Source: Comamonas odontotermitis
GTDB taxonomy: Bacteria; Pseudomonadota; Gammaproteobacteria; Burkholderiales; Burkholderiaceae_C
Assembly (NCBI RefSeq): GCF_014207855.1
Contig: NZ_JACHKZ010000030.1
Location: 1-41,100, forward strand
Length of the DNA stretch: 41,100 nucleotides
Direction of reading: 5' to 3'
Shown here: positions 1 to 8,993 of the stretch, in pieces
Numbering within the stretch: the first letter of the stretch is position 1
Layout of the letters: the number at the start of each line of letters is the position of its first letter
The notes under the pieces: generated by a model
Databases searched by the model: none
The model's input: only the letters and a program-made list of their open reading frames with translations
What the model was told of the DNA's origin: nothing
Made by a program: the position numbers and the translations under genes

Positions 1-50
1 CAGTTTGTGGTGCGGTACTTGCGCCGACCCCAGTTCGTCTCACTCATCAT
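1..50 (-). CDS. IS5-family transposase, N-terminal fragment
   Basis: Two adjacent ATG codons (50-48 and 47-45) open a frame that reads MMSETNWGRRKYRTTN and runs off the window. A tryptophan followed by RRKYR-T-N close to the start is typical of IS5-family (IS903 group) DDE transposases. About 43 bp separate the start from the IS tip, as usual for such elements. Nothing can be said about the catalytic DDE residues because they lie outside the window. The same residues are encoded at the other end of the window. Confidence 0.7.
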   Translation of the reverse strand, partial: MMSETNWGRRKYRTTN

Positions 51-93
51 CCGAGCCTACTACCGCTGCGGCCCGGATTTGTGCAACAAAGCC
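1..93 (-). mobile_element. IS5-family (IS903-like) element, one end only
   Basis: On the minus strand this segment starts with the terminal motif GGCTTTGTTGCACAAATC (93 to 76). This resembles the ends of IS903-group members of the IS5 family. A reading frame then opens with the start of a transposase. The same end recurs inverted at 41009-41100, identical over the shared 92 bases. Only about 93 bp of the element is in the window, so family assignment rests on the terminal repeat and a few residues. The element has inserted into the 3' part of the Rhs gene that follows. Confidence 0.8.
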
Positions 94-3000
94 CAACTCC
101 CCCATCAGCGCCTGTTCGGTGTAGATGAAATAGGTGGTATCGGCTGGACTGTTTGCTCCTTGCTTAGTCGTTTTGGCGATGCGCCGCCCAAACGGGTCAT
201 AGCGATACTCAGCTTGCGTGCCATCGGTGCTTTCGTATTTGACTAGCCGCTCTGCCGCGTTGTAGCTGTAGGCCTTCTTGCCTTGACTATTGGTTTCCTT
301 CTCCGTATGACCTTGCGCGGTGTAACTCACCTCGGTATCTATGGCCGGATTCTGGCTAAACGGTGTTTTATCGGGGTAGCGCACCATCTGGTTGTCCTGG
401 TTGTAGCTCCAGGTGCCTGCTTGATGGGCGCTGCTGATTCGGTTGCCTACTGCGTCGTAGCTGTACATCTCAGTGGGCAAGCCCAGGCTTTGCAGATTTT
501 GGTCTGGCAGGGCTTGGGTAAGGCGGTCCAGGCTGTCGTAGCTGTATTGAGTTTGGCCCAGATCGCTCGCAATCTGGGTGATGTTTCCACCCTGGTCATA
601 TTGGTACGCCCTGCTTGCCAATATCTGATTGCCGCTTTTGACTTGGATGCTGACAGGGCGTTGGATGGCATCTACCGCAATCGTTTTGGTCGCCCCAGGT
701 GTACTGATAGCTTGTGGCACATTCCAGCTGTAATTGCTGTAGGTGATTGTGCTGCTGTTGGGCAGAGTTACTTTGTCAAGCTGACCCTTCGCGTAGCTGT
801 AGGTTTGCACGCTGCCATCGGGGTAGGTGTGGCTCGCGAGTAGACCGTCGGCATTGAAACGCTGGCCTGTCGAGAAATTGATGGTGCCACTGCCGTCCAC
901 TTTGCCGTAGCTGATGGAGCTTTGGCTGGTTCTGCCCAGACCGTCCAACACATAGCTAGCGCTGCTGATTAATTGCCCGTTACCATCCTTTTGATCATAG
1001 CTCACAAGCTGTCCGTCTTTATCATGCTGGTAGGTAACCTTTTGATCGAGCGCGGTGCCGCCTAGTTTGTGTTCTTCTGCTGTCAGCTTGCCCACCGCAT
1101 CGTAGGCGTAAGCACGGGTATTGCCTCCTGCATCCGTGCGCTGGGTGAGCTGCCCCACGGCGTCATAGCTGAACTGGATAGCTCCGCCCATCGGCCGGGT
1201 TTCCTTGGTTTGTCGCCCCACCTTGTCGTATTCAAATCTGTGGGTGTTGCCGTTGGCATCAGTCAGGCTGATGAGCTGGTCATGCGCATTCCAGCCTTGT
1301 TTGGTGCTTTGCCCCGCAGGATCTGTGCTCTGGATGCTTCTTCCCATGGCATCGTATTGGGTGAGCGTGGCTCTTCCAGCTGGGTCGGTGCTGGCTACGC
1401 GCTGGCCCAGCGCATCGTAAGCTTGACTTTGCGTGCGGGTTTCGTTGTTTCCCAGGTGCTGGGTGACTGCAGTTTGCCGACCTTGCTGGTCGTACTGGTA
1501 GGTTTCTTTGTAGGTGGGGTATTGGGTGGCGATGAGCTGGCCTGCCTGGGTTGTGCCATCCTCCCCGTATTCATAGCTGGTGACGTTGCCCGCCGGGTCT
1601 TTGCTGGCCTTGATGCGGCCTCTTTCGTCGTAGGTGGTTTCGGTGATGAGCCCGCTGGGGCTGATGGACTGGATGGGCCAGCCGTTGCTGTCATAGACCG
1701 TTCTGCGGCCCGCGCCTTCTGTCTCGCCAGGGGCGAGGATTTCCACGACCCGGCCTTTTTCGTCATAGCGGGTGACTGAGGTGCTGCCCATCGGGGTGAT
1801 GGTGTGCGTTCTGCGGCCTCTGGCGTCATAGCGCATTTGGGTGGCGTTGCCCAGTGGATTGGTGGCCTTGGTGAGGTTGCTCGCTGCATCAAAGTTGAAG
1901 CTGGTGGTGCGATTCAATGCATCGGTTCTGCTGGTGGGAGCACCTCGCAGGTCGTAGGCCATTTTTCTGGTGCTGCCTTCTCCATCGGTTTGGGCTGTGA
2001 CGTTTCCCGCACTGTCATATTGCCAGCTTTGGGTAATGGCATCGGTTTGTTTGGCATCTGCGGCGCCTTTTGTGGCGCTTGTGAGTTGGCTGTACTGGTC
2101 GTAGGTGTAGAGGGTGGTGCGCTGCTCGGGCAGGCCTTTGGCTTCCACCCATTCGGTGACGTTGCCTTTGCTGTCGTAGCGCCAGGTGCTGACGACGCCC
2201 AGCTGGTTGGTGTAGCTGCTCTGCCTGCCAAACACGGGCTCATAGGTGTATTTCTCTACACTGCCGTCGGGGTGGGTGATTTGCAGGGGCTGGTAGTTGG
2301 TGTCGTAGGTGGTGGTGGTGCTGTAGCCGCGTGCGTTGGTGTATTTCTGGCTGTAGGCGCCGTCCCATTGGTTGGAGGCGGTTTTCTTTCCGTTGAATGT
2401 GCGGTTAAGTTCGTTGCCTTGCAGGTCGTAGATGTAGACGGTGGCGTTGCCCCGGCAGTCGGTGTAGGTGACTTCAAAGACGCGCTGCTCGCGCAGGTAG
2501 TGGTTGGCGCCGGTGGCCGAGCACCCGCTTTGCCCGTCAAACCGGCCCACACGCCCGCCACCCCAGATGTTGGCCAATTTTTGCGTGGTGCCGCTGGTGC
2601 CAGCAGGGTCAATGGTGGTGCCTTTTTTGCCCAGGGCCAGCATGGGCTCGGGTGCCTTGATGCTTTGGCTGTACTGCACGGTGGTTTTGAAGCCTACCGG
2701 GTCGGTACGGCTGCTGATTTGGCCGTTGCCGTCGTATTCGTACTTCCAGAGGTTGCCCATGACGTCAGTGACCTGGGTTAGCTGGGTACCCGTCCATTGG
2801 TAGCTGACGCTGCGCCCTGCCAGGTCATCGACCTTGGTGATCAGGCCATTGGCCATGGTTACCGTGTAGATGGTTTTGCCAAAGTGGTCGAGGATGCGGG
2901 CGCTGGTAGCACTGTCGTAGGCAAAGCTGACTTTGACGCCGCTCGCGTTGGCGTAGTTCAGGATGCGGCCGTCTTTGTCATAAGTAATGGTGTTGCCAAA

Positions 3001-3509
3001 CCGGTCGTACCACTGCCAGCCTGTGTGCTGCTGGGCGGGAGGCTGCGCTGCATCGACGAGTTTTTTGATGTAGACCGGAGCGTTGCCTTTGCTTTTGGCC
3101 ATGTACAGGGCGTTTTGGCCACTTTGACCAATACGCTCGTAGATGACGCCTACGCGCTCGATGACTTTGACGTCCGCCCCCAGGGGATCGAGCTCGAAGT
3201 TGAGGGGGGTGCCCAGGCGGGGTTGAGCCACCAGCGGCCCTGGCTCCAGGAGCGGGCTATTGTTAAGGTGCCGCCCAGCACTTTGACGCTGAGGTCTTTG
3301 TTGGTTTCTTGGTATTCCCCATTGATCCAGTTGATGCGGGGCTCGCCTGCAGCAGCGACGGGTGCAAAACCCAGTTCGGTATTGGGCGCAAATGCGCCGA
3401 TGCCGGAGATGCCTTGGGCGCAGGTCAAGGTGGCATAGGTGATGGCGGAGATCAGTAGGCTGCAGCGGGTCAGTTTGTGGGTGATGCCTCCAAGTATTTT
3501 TCTATGCAT
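40..3509 (-). pseudogene. Secreted Rhs/YD-repeat protein, frameshifted and truncated by IS
   Basis: The start at 3509 gives an N-terminus with a hydrophobic signal-like segment (about residues 10-31, ending near TCAQG). An Rhs N-terminal region with GEPRINWINGEYQETN and GRWWLNPAW follows. The frame is then lost at a run of six G (3204-3209, plus strand). One extra base would join NPAWA to the downstream LNFELDPLG. The second frame (3231 to 40) encodes about 1,060 residues of tandem YD repeats of the form Y-D-x-x-G-R with T-D-x-x-G. The Rhs core is cut at 93/94 by the IS. The last host residues are YTEQALMGEL, and 17 IS-encoded residues precede a stop at 40-42. The variable C-terminal tip that would carry any toxin is missing. 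Rhs proteins form a hollow shell that carries a C-terminal effector. No immunity gene is visible. Function was probably lost, unless the G run is a sequencing error and a complete locus lies beyond the IS. Confidence 0.85.
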
Positions 3510-3888
3510 TTTCCAATTTCATTCAGAATTGCTATTGCAACGAATGTAGTTGGGCTGTGCATATTCACCGGGTTATTTTGCGGAAAGAAGATGGTTGTTT
3601 GATAGGGGGCAAAAAACAGGCCCTGGATCGTTAGATTTCTGCATCGCGTGTTGCATTGAGTTGAAGTGCCAGGACGCGGAGGACGAGCCCATAATCAGTA
3701 GAGCTGTACTACAAGACGACGCAATGACGTATCAAGGGTGTTGTTGGCTTGACCATAAAAAAGCTGCTTGGCCCTAATGCAGGGCGCAAGCAGCTATCAA
3801 ACCAGGAGTAATCTACCTCAGTCGCAATCACACCACGTTCTGGTGCCCGAGGCACGTGCAGCACAGGGCTGCACAATGCCCTGCTCCA
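3510..3888. other. Gene-free interval between Rhs and porin
   Basis: About 380 bp hold no convincing gene. Short open frames on the plus strand here have no recognisable product and no good ribosome binding site. The only clear structure is the dispersed palindrome copy at 3755-3802. The stretch just after 3509 is the Rhs promoter side. The stretch next to 3889 is the porin 3' flank. Confidence 0.6.
3755..3802 (+). repeat. Dispersed ~50-bp palindromic repeat, copy 1
   Basis: The segment has an A-rich left edge, then AAGCTGCTTG, a short centre, and GGGCGCAAGCAGCTATC with an A-rich tail. The arms AGCTGCTTG and CAAGCAGCT pair. The right half is nearly identical to copies at 7294-7346 and, inverted, at 28700-28753. 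It lies downstream of the porin stop. Confidence 0.6.
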
Positions 3889-4992
3889 TCAGAATGAATG
3901 GCGGATACCGACCTGGTAGCCGGTGCCCGATCCGTTGGCATCGGACACGGCCAGGCCGTCGCCCACCGTATAGGCCTTGCCGCCGTCCTTGTTCTTGACG
4001 CGGGCCACATTGCCGTACAGCGCCGTGCGCTTGGACAGGTTGTGTACATAACCCAGGGCGATGTGGTTGGCATCGTTGGCCACATTGGTCGCCTTGACAG
4101 CGCCATAACTCACCCGGAACTGACCGGCCGAGCCCACCGGCACATGCGCGCCCAGCGCCCAGACGCGCGTCTTCTTGTCGTCGCCCGCCTTGTTCTCGCC
4201 CAGCAGCAGCATGGGTTTGATCACGCCGAAATCGTAGCTCGCGCCAATGTTGGACTGTTTCAGATCGCCCAGCACGCTGTGCGTTGTCTTGGTGGTTGCC
4301 ACAGCCAGGCTGAGCGGCCCGCTCGCATAACCTACCCGTGCACCGACCACGCGGCCGTCATTGTTGGCCATGCTTTCGCTGAAGCCGTACATGACGGTGC
4401 CGAAGAAACCGCCCAGCTTGGGCAAGTGGTAGGCGATGGAGTTGGACGCACGCACGTGGGTGACGCCCCGCGCCCCCGCTGGCGGGTAGAACAGCGCCGC
4501 CGACGAGCCCACGCCGTTGGTACCAAACGCGTGGTAGCCACCGCCCGACACCGCAAGGTTGCTGAAGCCCGGCACAAAATCGCGGCCCAGGCGCACCTCG
4601 CCAAAATCACCCGAGAGGCTGACGGTGGAGCGGCGGCCAAAGGTCAGGCCTCCGCTCTGGTTCTTGATGTTGTCCACGCTGGTGGAGCCGCCTGCGCCTG
4701 TATCGGCCTCGTACGCAGCTTCCAGCCAGAAGCTGGCCTTGAGGCCGCCACCCAGGTCCTCGGTGCCGCGAAAGCCCAACCGGCTGGAGGTGTTGCCATC
4801 GGCGCCCAGCTGGTTGACTGAGCCGCTGCCGCTGCTCGACAGGTGGGTGATGCCGGAGTCGATCACGCCAAACAGCTGCACCCGGGATTGCGCCTGCGCG
4901 GCGCCGCCAGCGCACGCCAGCGCCAGCCCGAGGGCGGCAGCTGCCGCCTTGCGACGCGAATGCGGCGGCAGGGTTGATGGTTCAAGTTTCAT
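3889..4992 (-). CDS. Outer-membrane trimeric porin (Porin_4 / Gram-negative porin family)
   Basis: The 367-residue product should form a 16-stranded outer-membrane barrel for diffusion of small solutes. It has a signal peptide (Arg-rich start, alanine-rich core, AQA cleavage near residue 35). The mature start QSRVQLFGVIDSGI is typical of betaproteobacterial porins of the Omp32/Bordetella type. A glycine-rich LGFRGTEDLGGGLKASFWLE block follows, then FGRRSTVSLSGDFGEVRLGR. The final residue is phenylalanine, the usual barrel-assembly signal. The start has a clear AGGAGA about 8 bases upstream. A tandem repeat resembling a PhoB box lies 55 bp upstream (5047-5068), which hints at phosphate control. 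Ion selectivity cannot be judged from the sequence. Confidence 0.92.
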   Translation of the reverse strand: MKLEPSTLPPHSRRKAAAAALGLALACAGGAAQAQSRVQLFGVIDSGITHLSSSGSGSVNQLGADGNTSSRLGFRGTEDLGGGLKASFWLEAAYEADTGAGGSTSVDNIKNQSGGLTFGRRSTVSLSGDFGEVRLGRDFVPGFSNLAVSGGGYHAFGTNGVGSSAALFYPPAGARGVTHVRASNSIAYHLPKLGGFFGTVMYGFSESMANNDGRVVGARVGYASGPLSLAVATTKTTHSVLGDLKQSNIGASYDFGVIKPMLLLGENKAGDDKKTRVWALGAHVPVGSAGQFRVSYGAVKATNVANDANHIALGYVHNLSKRTALYGNVARVKNKDGGKAYTVGDGLAVSDANGSGTGYQVGIRHSF

Positions 4993-5046
4993 GGTGCTGT
5001 CTCCTTCTATGGTTGATGAAAGCCAAGGGCATCATCGAAGGAGAAG

Positions 5047-5068
5047 CTGTCATTCAGCTGTCATGCAG
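5047..5068 (+). promoter_or_regulatory. Pho-box-like direct repeat upstream of porin
   Basis: Two consecutive 11-base units, CTGTCATTCAG and CTGTCATGCAG, share the exact heptamer CTGTCAT. The heptamer and 11-base period match the enterobacterial PhoB box. The repeat reads on the plus strand, while the nearest downstream gene (the porin, 55 bp away) is on the minus strand. Orientation is therefore opposite to the usual arrangement. Another OmpR-family regulator remains possible. Confidence 0.45.
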
Positions 5069-5165
5069 GCCATGAATCTTCAGGGAAAACTCGGGATTGC
5101 CAGCCGTTGCGCTTTGCACAAGACATGCGCCCGGAAGCACTACCGAAGGCAGAACCCATGCCCCA

Positions 5166-6653
5166 TCACAGCAGAATGATGTCGTACTGGTCCGAGCCGT
5201 CACGCCCTTCCGCCTGCAGAGAGATCGGCTTGCCGATGAAATCGGACAGACCCGCGAGGTGCTGGCTCTCCTCGTCCAGCAGCATCTCGATGACAAGGGG
5301 CGCCGCCAGCACGCGGAATTCCTTGGGGTTGAACTGCCGCGCCTCGCGCAGGATCTCGCGCAGGATGTCGTAGCACACCGTCCGCACAGTCTTGACCTCG
5401 CCCACGCCGTGGCACACCGGGCATGGCATGCACAGCATATGGGCCAGCGATTCGCGCGTGCGCTTGCGTGTCATCTCTACCAGGCCCAGCTGCGAGAACT
5501 CGCCGCACATGGTCTTGACACGGTCGCGCTGCAACTGCTTGCGCAGCTCCTGCAGCACCTGCTTCTGATGGTCTTCATGCACCATGTCGATGAAATCGAC
5601 AATGATGATGCCGCCCAGGTTGCGCAGGCGCAGCTGGCGGGCAATGGCGTGCGCCGCTTCCAGGTTGGTTTTGAAGATGGTGTCGTCGAAATTGCGCGCG
5701 CCCACGTAGCCGCCGGTGTTCACATCCACCGTGGTGAGCGCCTCGGTCTGGTCCACGATCAGGTAGCCGCCCGATTTCAGATCGACCCGGCGGCCCAGCG
5801 CACGCGCGATTTCCTCATCCACCGCGTACAGGTCGAAAATCGGCCGCTCGCCCTTGTACAACTGCAGCTTGGGCACTGCGGCGGGCATGAATTCCTGCCC
5901 AAAGGTCTTGAGCAGCGCGAACTGCTCGCGCGAATCGATGCGGATCGACTGCGTGTTCTCCGTCACCATGTCGCGCAGCACACGCTGCATCAGGTTCAAG
6001 TCCTGGTGCAGCAAGGTCTTGGGCGGCAGTTTGGTCGATGATTCCTTGATCCGCTTCCACACCTTGCGCAGGTAGGCGATGTCTTCGGCCAGCTCTTCGT
6101 CAGTGGAGTCTTCACCATTGGTGCGCAGGATGAATCCACCACCACCACCCGTCTCTGGCGTACCCACCAGCGCCTGCAGCCGCGCGCGCAGGGCATCGCG
6201 CTCGTTCTGCGGAATCTTCTGCGACACGCCGATATGGTCGTCCTGCGGCAGAAACACCAGCAGGCGCCCCGCCACGCTGATCTGCGTAGACAGGCGCGCG
6301 CCCTTGGTGCCGATCGGATCCTTGATGACCTGCACCATGATCGACTGGCCTTCGAACACCTGCTTTTCAATCGGCACCTGCGGCTCGCCCTTGCGGGCAA
6401 ACATCGGCGCCTCTCCGCCTTCCTGGCGCTGCCACACATCGGCCACATGCAGGAAGGCCGCGCGCTCCAGGCCAATGTCGATGAACGCCGACTGCATGCC
6501 AGGCAGCACACGCGAGACCTTGCCCAGATACACATTGCCGACCAGCCCCCGTTCGAGCGTGCGCTCGTGGTGCAGTTCCTGCACGGCGCCGCCTTCGATG
6601 ACGGCCACACGGGTTTCCTGTGGCGACCAGTTGATCAGAATATCGTTTTGCAT
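5166..6653 (-). CDS. rng: Ribonuclease G
   Basis: Single-strand-specific endoribonuclease of the RNase E/G family, which matures 16S rRNA 5' ends and degrades some mRNAs. The 495-residue length is typical. An S1 RNA-binding domain covers about residues 37-130, starting at GLVGNVYLGKVSRVLPGMQS. Catalytic metal ligands are expected at D310 in TVDVNTGG and D353 in IVDFIDM. The zinc-link CPVC (C411, C414) holds the dimer, and the small domain follows. The long C-terminal degradosome scaffold of RNase E is absent, which supports RNase G. It lies 9 bp after maf in the same orientation, so the two are probably cotranscribed. The glycine run near residues 169-173 is a local insertion. Confidence 0.96.
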   Translation of the reverse strand: MQNDILINWSPQETRVAVIEGGAVQELHHERTLERGLVGNVYLGKVSRVLPGMQSAFIDIGLERAAFLHVADVWQRQEGGEAPMFARKGEPQVPIEKQVFEGQSIMVQVIKDPIGTKGARLSTQISVAGRLLVFLPQDDHIGVSQKIPQNERDALRARLQALVGTPETGGGGGFILRTNGEDSTDEELAEDIAYLRKVWKRIKESSTKLPPKTLLHQDLNLMQRVLRDMVTENTQSIRIDSREQFALLKTFGQEFMPAAVPKLQLYKGERPIFDLYAVDEEIARALGRRVDLKSGGYLIVDQTEALTTVDVNTGGYVGARNFDDTIFKTNLEAAHAIARQLRLRNLGGIIIVDFIDMVHEDHQKQVLQELRKQLQRDRVKTMCGEFSQLGLVEMTRKRTRESLAHMLCMPCPVCHGVGEVKTVRTVCYDILREILREARQFNPKEFRVLAAPLVIEMLLDEESQHLAGLSDFIGKPISLQAEGRDGSDQYDIILL

Positions 6654-6662
6654 GGGTGGTCT

Positions 6663-7274
6663 TCAAAGAACGAGGCCAGCTGCGCGCAGCAGGTTGGCCG
6701 TTTCAAATACGGGCAGGCCCATGATTCCGGAGTAGCTGCCGCTGATTTTGGCAATATACGCCGCCGCATGGCCTTGCACGCCATAGGCGCCAGCCTTGCC
6801 CATCGGCTCGCCACTGGCGACATAGGCAGCAATCTGGGCATCGGTCATGTCCGCAAACTGCACCTGCGATACCGACAGCGTAGTCAGGCGCTTGCGGCCC
6901 GTATGTAGCGCCACAGCGGTGAGGACCCGGTGGGTCTTGCCACTGAGCGCCCGCAGCATCTCGCCAGCCTCCCGGGTCGATTCGGGCTTGCCCAGAATAC
7001 GCCGCCCCAGTGACACGGTGGTGTCAGAACACAGCACCGGCGCCCCCTCCAGCCCTCGGCGCTCCAGCCGCGCCAGGGCCGCATCGAGCTTCAGACCGGT
7101 GACACGCTGCACATAGTCGCTTGCCGATTCGCGGGGCAGCACAGTCTCCAGCGCCTCGGGGTCTGGTTCATGGTCCTCGCTGTTGGCCAGCAGCAAGGTA
7201 TAGCGCACCCCGATCTGCTCCAGCAGTTGGCGGCGGCGCGGGGATTGCGAGGCCAAATAGACAAAGGGTTCCAT
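6663..7274 (-). CDS. maf: Maf-family nucleoside triphosphate pyrophosphatase (YhdE type)
   Basis: Hydrolyses non-canonical or excess nucleoside triphosphates to monophosphates. The YhdE branch prefers dTTP and UTP and has been linked to septum control. The 203-residue protein shows the family signature ASQSPRRRQLLEQIG at residues 8-22 and the motif SDTTV around D84, where alanine is more usual before the aspartate. The C-terminus has GKAGAYGVQGHAA and the FETANLL end typical of the family. It sits between rlmH and rng on the minus strand. The 171-bp gap to rlmH contains a dispersed palindrome. Confidence 0.93.
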   Translation of the reverse strand: MEPFVYLASQSPRRRQLLEQIGVRYTLLLANSEDHEPDPEALETVLPRESASDYVQRVTGLKLDAALARLERRGLEGAPVLCSDTTVSLGRRILGKPESTREAGEMLRALSGKTHRVLTAVALHTGRKRLTTLSVSQVQFADMTDAQIAAYVASGEPMGKAGAYGVQGHAAAYIAKISGSYSGIMGLPVFETANLLRAAGLVL

Positions 7275-7293
7275 GGTGCGGGTCCGATTTTTC

Positions 7294-7346
7294 TAAAAAA
7301 CAAGCGCCTGCGCCCATCCACCAAGCGCAAGCAGCTATTGTTTTTG
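7294..7346 (+). repeat. Dispersed ~50-bp palindromic repeat, copy 2
   Basis: The segment reads A-run, CAAGCGCCTGCGCC, a short centre, then CCAAGCGCAAGCAGCTATTG and a T-run. It matches copy 1 over GCGCAAGCAGCTAT and has the same A/T-rich edges. It is inserted between rlmH and maf inside what should be one transcription unit, just upstream of the maf start. Confidence 0.65.
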
Positions 7347-7445
7347 GAGCATACCGCATCCCGAGGTGCGCTGGCAAGAGAGTGGTGAAAGATATTGCGG
7401 ATGCTCCCTTGCCCTATACCCGCCACAGCACCCGATGGGCCCGCC

Positions 7446-7913
7446 CTATTCGCGGTGGTAAGGATGGCCTGCGTTCACCGACCAGGCCCGGTACAGCTGC
7501 TCGATCAGCAGCACACGCACCATGGCGTGCGGCAAGGTCAGGTCAGAGAGGCGAATGCGTTCATGCGCTGCAGCCTTGAAGGCGGGCTCCAGCCCATCGG
7601 GCCCGCCAATGACCAGCGCCACGTCATCGCCTTCCAACTGCCAGCTCTTGAGGCGCTCTGCCAGCGCCGTGGTGCGCAGGCTGGTGCCGCGCTCGTCCAG
7701 CACCACGATGCGGGTGCCACGAGGGATCGCCGCCTCGATGCGCTTGCGCTCGGCGGCGTACAGGGTCTCGACCGTCTTGGAACCACGCGGCTCGGTCTTG
7801 ACCGCCTTGAGCTCCACCTTCAGCTCCGGCGGAAAACGCTTGGCATAGTCCTCGTATGCCGTCTGCGCCCAATCTGGCACATGCTGACCGACCGCGACGA
7901 TGAAAATTCTCAT
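7446..7913 (-). CDS. rlmH: 23S rRNA pseudouridine-1915 N3-methyltransferase
   Basis: SPOUT-class methyltransferase that methylates pseudouridine 1915 in helix 69 of 23S rRNA, using S-adenosylmethionine. The product starts MRIFIVAVG and is 155 residues, the usual length. The SAM-binding knot contains [12 protein letters not shown] VIGGPDGLE and the C-terminal helix [18 protein letters not shown] at 7913 is chosen over an upstream TTG at 7928. GGAG then stands at proper distance, and the family normally begins MRI/MKI. It follows rsfS, from which a terminator hairpin separates it. Confidence 0.95.
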   Translation of the reverse strand: MRIFIVAVGQHVPDWAQTAYEDYAKRFPPELKVELKAVKTEPRGSKTVETLYAAERKRIEAAIPRGTRIVVLDERGTSLRTTALAERLKSWQLEGDDVALVIGGPDGLEPAFKAAAHERIRLSDLTLPHAMVRVLLIEQLYRAWSVNAGHPYHRE

Positions 7914-8012
7914 ATCGAATGGCTCCAACGAAAAACGGGGCCTCCACGCGCTCGGGAGCGGGTTGCAGCGGCCTCTTCATGAGGTTTTTCATTGCGGGCG
8001 GCCCTGGCAATG

Positions 8013-8049
8013 AAAAAAGAGCTGGCCTGCCCGTGCAGTACAGCTCTTT
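8013..8049 (-). terminator. Rho-independent terminator after rsfS
   Basis: On the minus strand AAAGAGCTG (8049-8041) pairs with CAGCTCTTT (8024-8016), followed by more T residues to 8013. The stem is 9 bp with a 16-base loop. It lies 17 bp after the rsfS stop and 100 bp before rlmH, so rlmH-maf-rng may depend on readthrough or on a separate promoter. Confidence 0.7.
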
Positions 8050-8065
8050 GTCCAGCAGGTACGGC

Positions 8066-8803
8066 CTACTTGGCCTTGGCAGGCGCGCGCTTGGCTGCGG
8101 GCTTCTTGGCGGCAGGCTTTGCCACCGACTTGGCTGCGGGTTTACCGGTGGATTTGGCAGCAGGCTTGGGCTTGTTCACCACGACCTTCTTCACCGCCGC
8201 TGCAGGCTTTGCAGGGGCTTTGCCAGCCGTCTTGGTGGCGCGTTTGGCTGCAGGCTTGGCTGCCACGGTTCCCGTGATCTTCTTGACGGCAGGCTTTTTC
8301 ACCGCCTTCTTGGCGGGTGCGGCGTCATCGTCCACGGCAGCAGTTTTGCGTGCTGCAGGCTTTTTCTTGGCCGGTGCCGCTTCATCGGCATCCGCCTTGG
8401 GCTTGGCTGCCTTTGGCTTGGCGCCGCCGAGCTTCAAACGCACAGGCATTTCGCCCCACATCTCTTCGAGGCGGTAGTACTGGCGGATCATGGGCTGCAT
8501 GATGTGCGCCACCACGGAGCCGCAGTCCACGATGATCCATTCGCCGTTGTCTTCGCCTTCGGTGCGCGGCTTGGGAAAGCCTGCTTCCTTGACAGCGTCC
8601 TTCACGCTGGAAGCCAGCGCCTTGGTCTGGCGGTTGGAAGTGCCGGAGGCCACGATCACGCGCTCGAAGAGCGGCGACAGGTGCTCGGTGTTGAACACCT
8701 GGATATCCTGTGCTTTCACATCTTCCAGGCCATCAACGACGGCACGCTGGAGCGTTTGCACAGATTTTTTGGCAGCAGATTCGGATTTTTTGGCGGTGGT
8801 CAT
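8066..8803 (-). CDS. rsfS: Ribosome silencing factor RsfS with histone-H1-like C-terminal tail
   Basis: RsfS binds ribosomal protein L14 and blocks 50S-30S joining in stationary phase. Residues about 14-120 form the conserved core. It runs from LQRAVVDGLEDVKAQDIQVF through HLSPLFERVIVASGTSNRQ, WIIVDCGSVVAHIM and YYRLEEMWG. Typical RsfS ends near there. This 245-residue protein adds about 120 residues that are almost only Ala, Lys and Pro, with repeated AAKPA/AKKPA units like histone-H1-like AlgP/Hc proteins. The start at 8803 (MTTAKK) is preferred to one at 8881, because the earlier residues do not resemble the family. A TATAGT -10-like element lies 28-33 bp upstream (8831-8836). The tail probably binds nucleic acid, which is inference. 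Confidence 0.9.
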   Translation of the reverse strand: MTTAKKSESAAKKSVQTLQRAVVDGLEDVKAQDIQVFNTEHLSPLFERVIVASGTSNRQTKALASSVKDAVKEAGFPKPRTEGEDNGEWIIVDCGSVVAHIMQPMIRQYYRLEEMWGEMPVRLKLGGAKPKAAKPKADADEAAPAKKKPAARKTAAVDDDAAPAKKAVKKPAVKKITGTVAAKPAAKRATKTAGKAPAKPAAAVKKVVVNKPKPAAKSTGKPAAKSVAKPAAKKPAAKRAPAKAK

Positions 8804-8993
8804 CAGTCGTTGATGGATGAAGGTGGTTCTACTATAGCGCGTGTTGCAGTTATTGTTGATCGTGTCAACACGCAGTATCAAGGAATTTGGCGCGGCGCCA
8901 AATATGAAGGTTCACGTTGCCAGCGGTACGCGCAGAATGGGCGCGCATCGGCAAGCGAAGAGCGCAATTATACGAGAGCGGCCGGTGAGGTGC

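Noticed and set aside
1069..2781. Two long open frames on the plus strand opposite the Rhs gene
   Set aside because: They mirror the repetitive YD codons and have no family features; the minus-strand protein is clearly real.
3550..3998. Two short plus-strand frames between Rhs and porin
   Set aside because: No ribosome binding site, no family features; the second runs into the porin gene and the dispersed palindrome.
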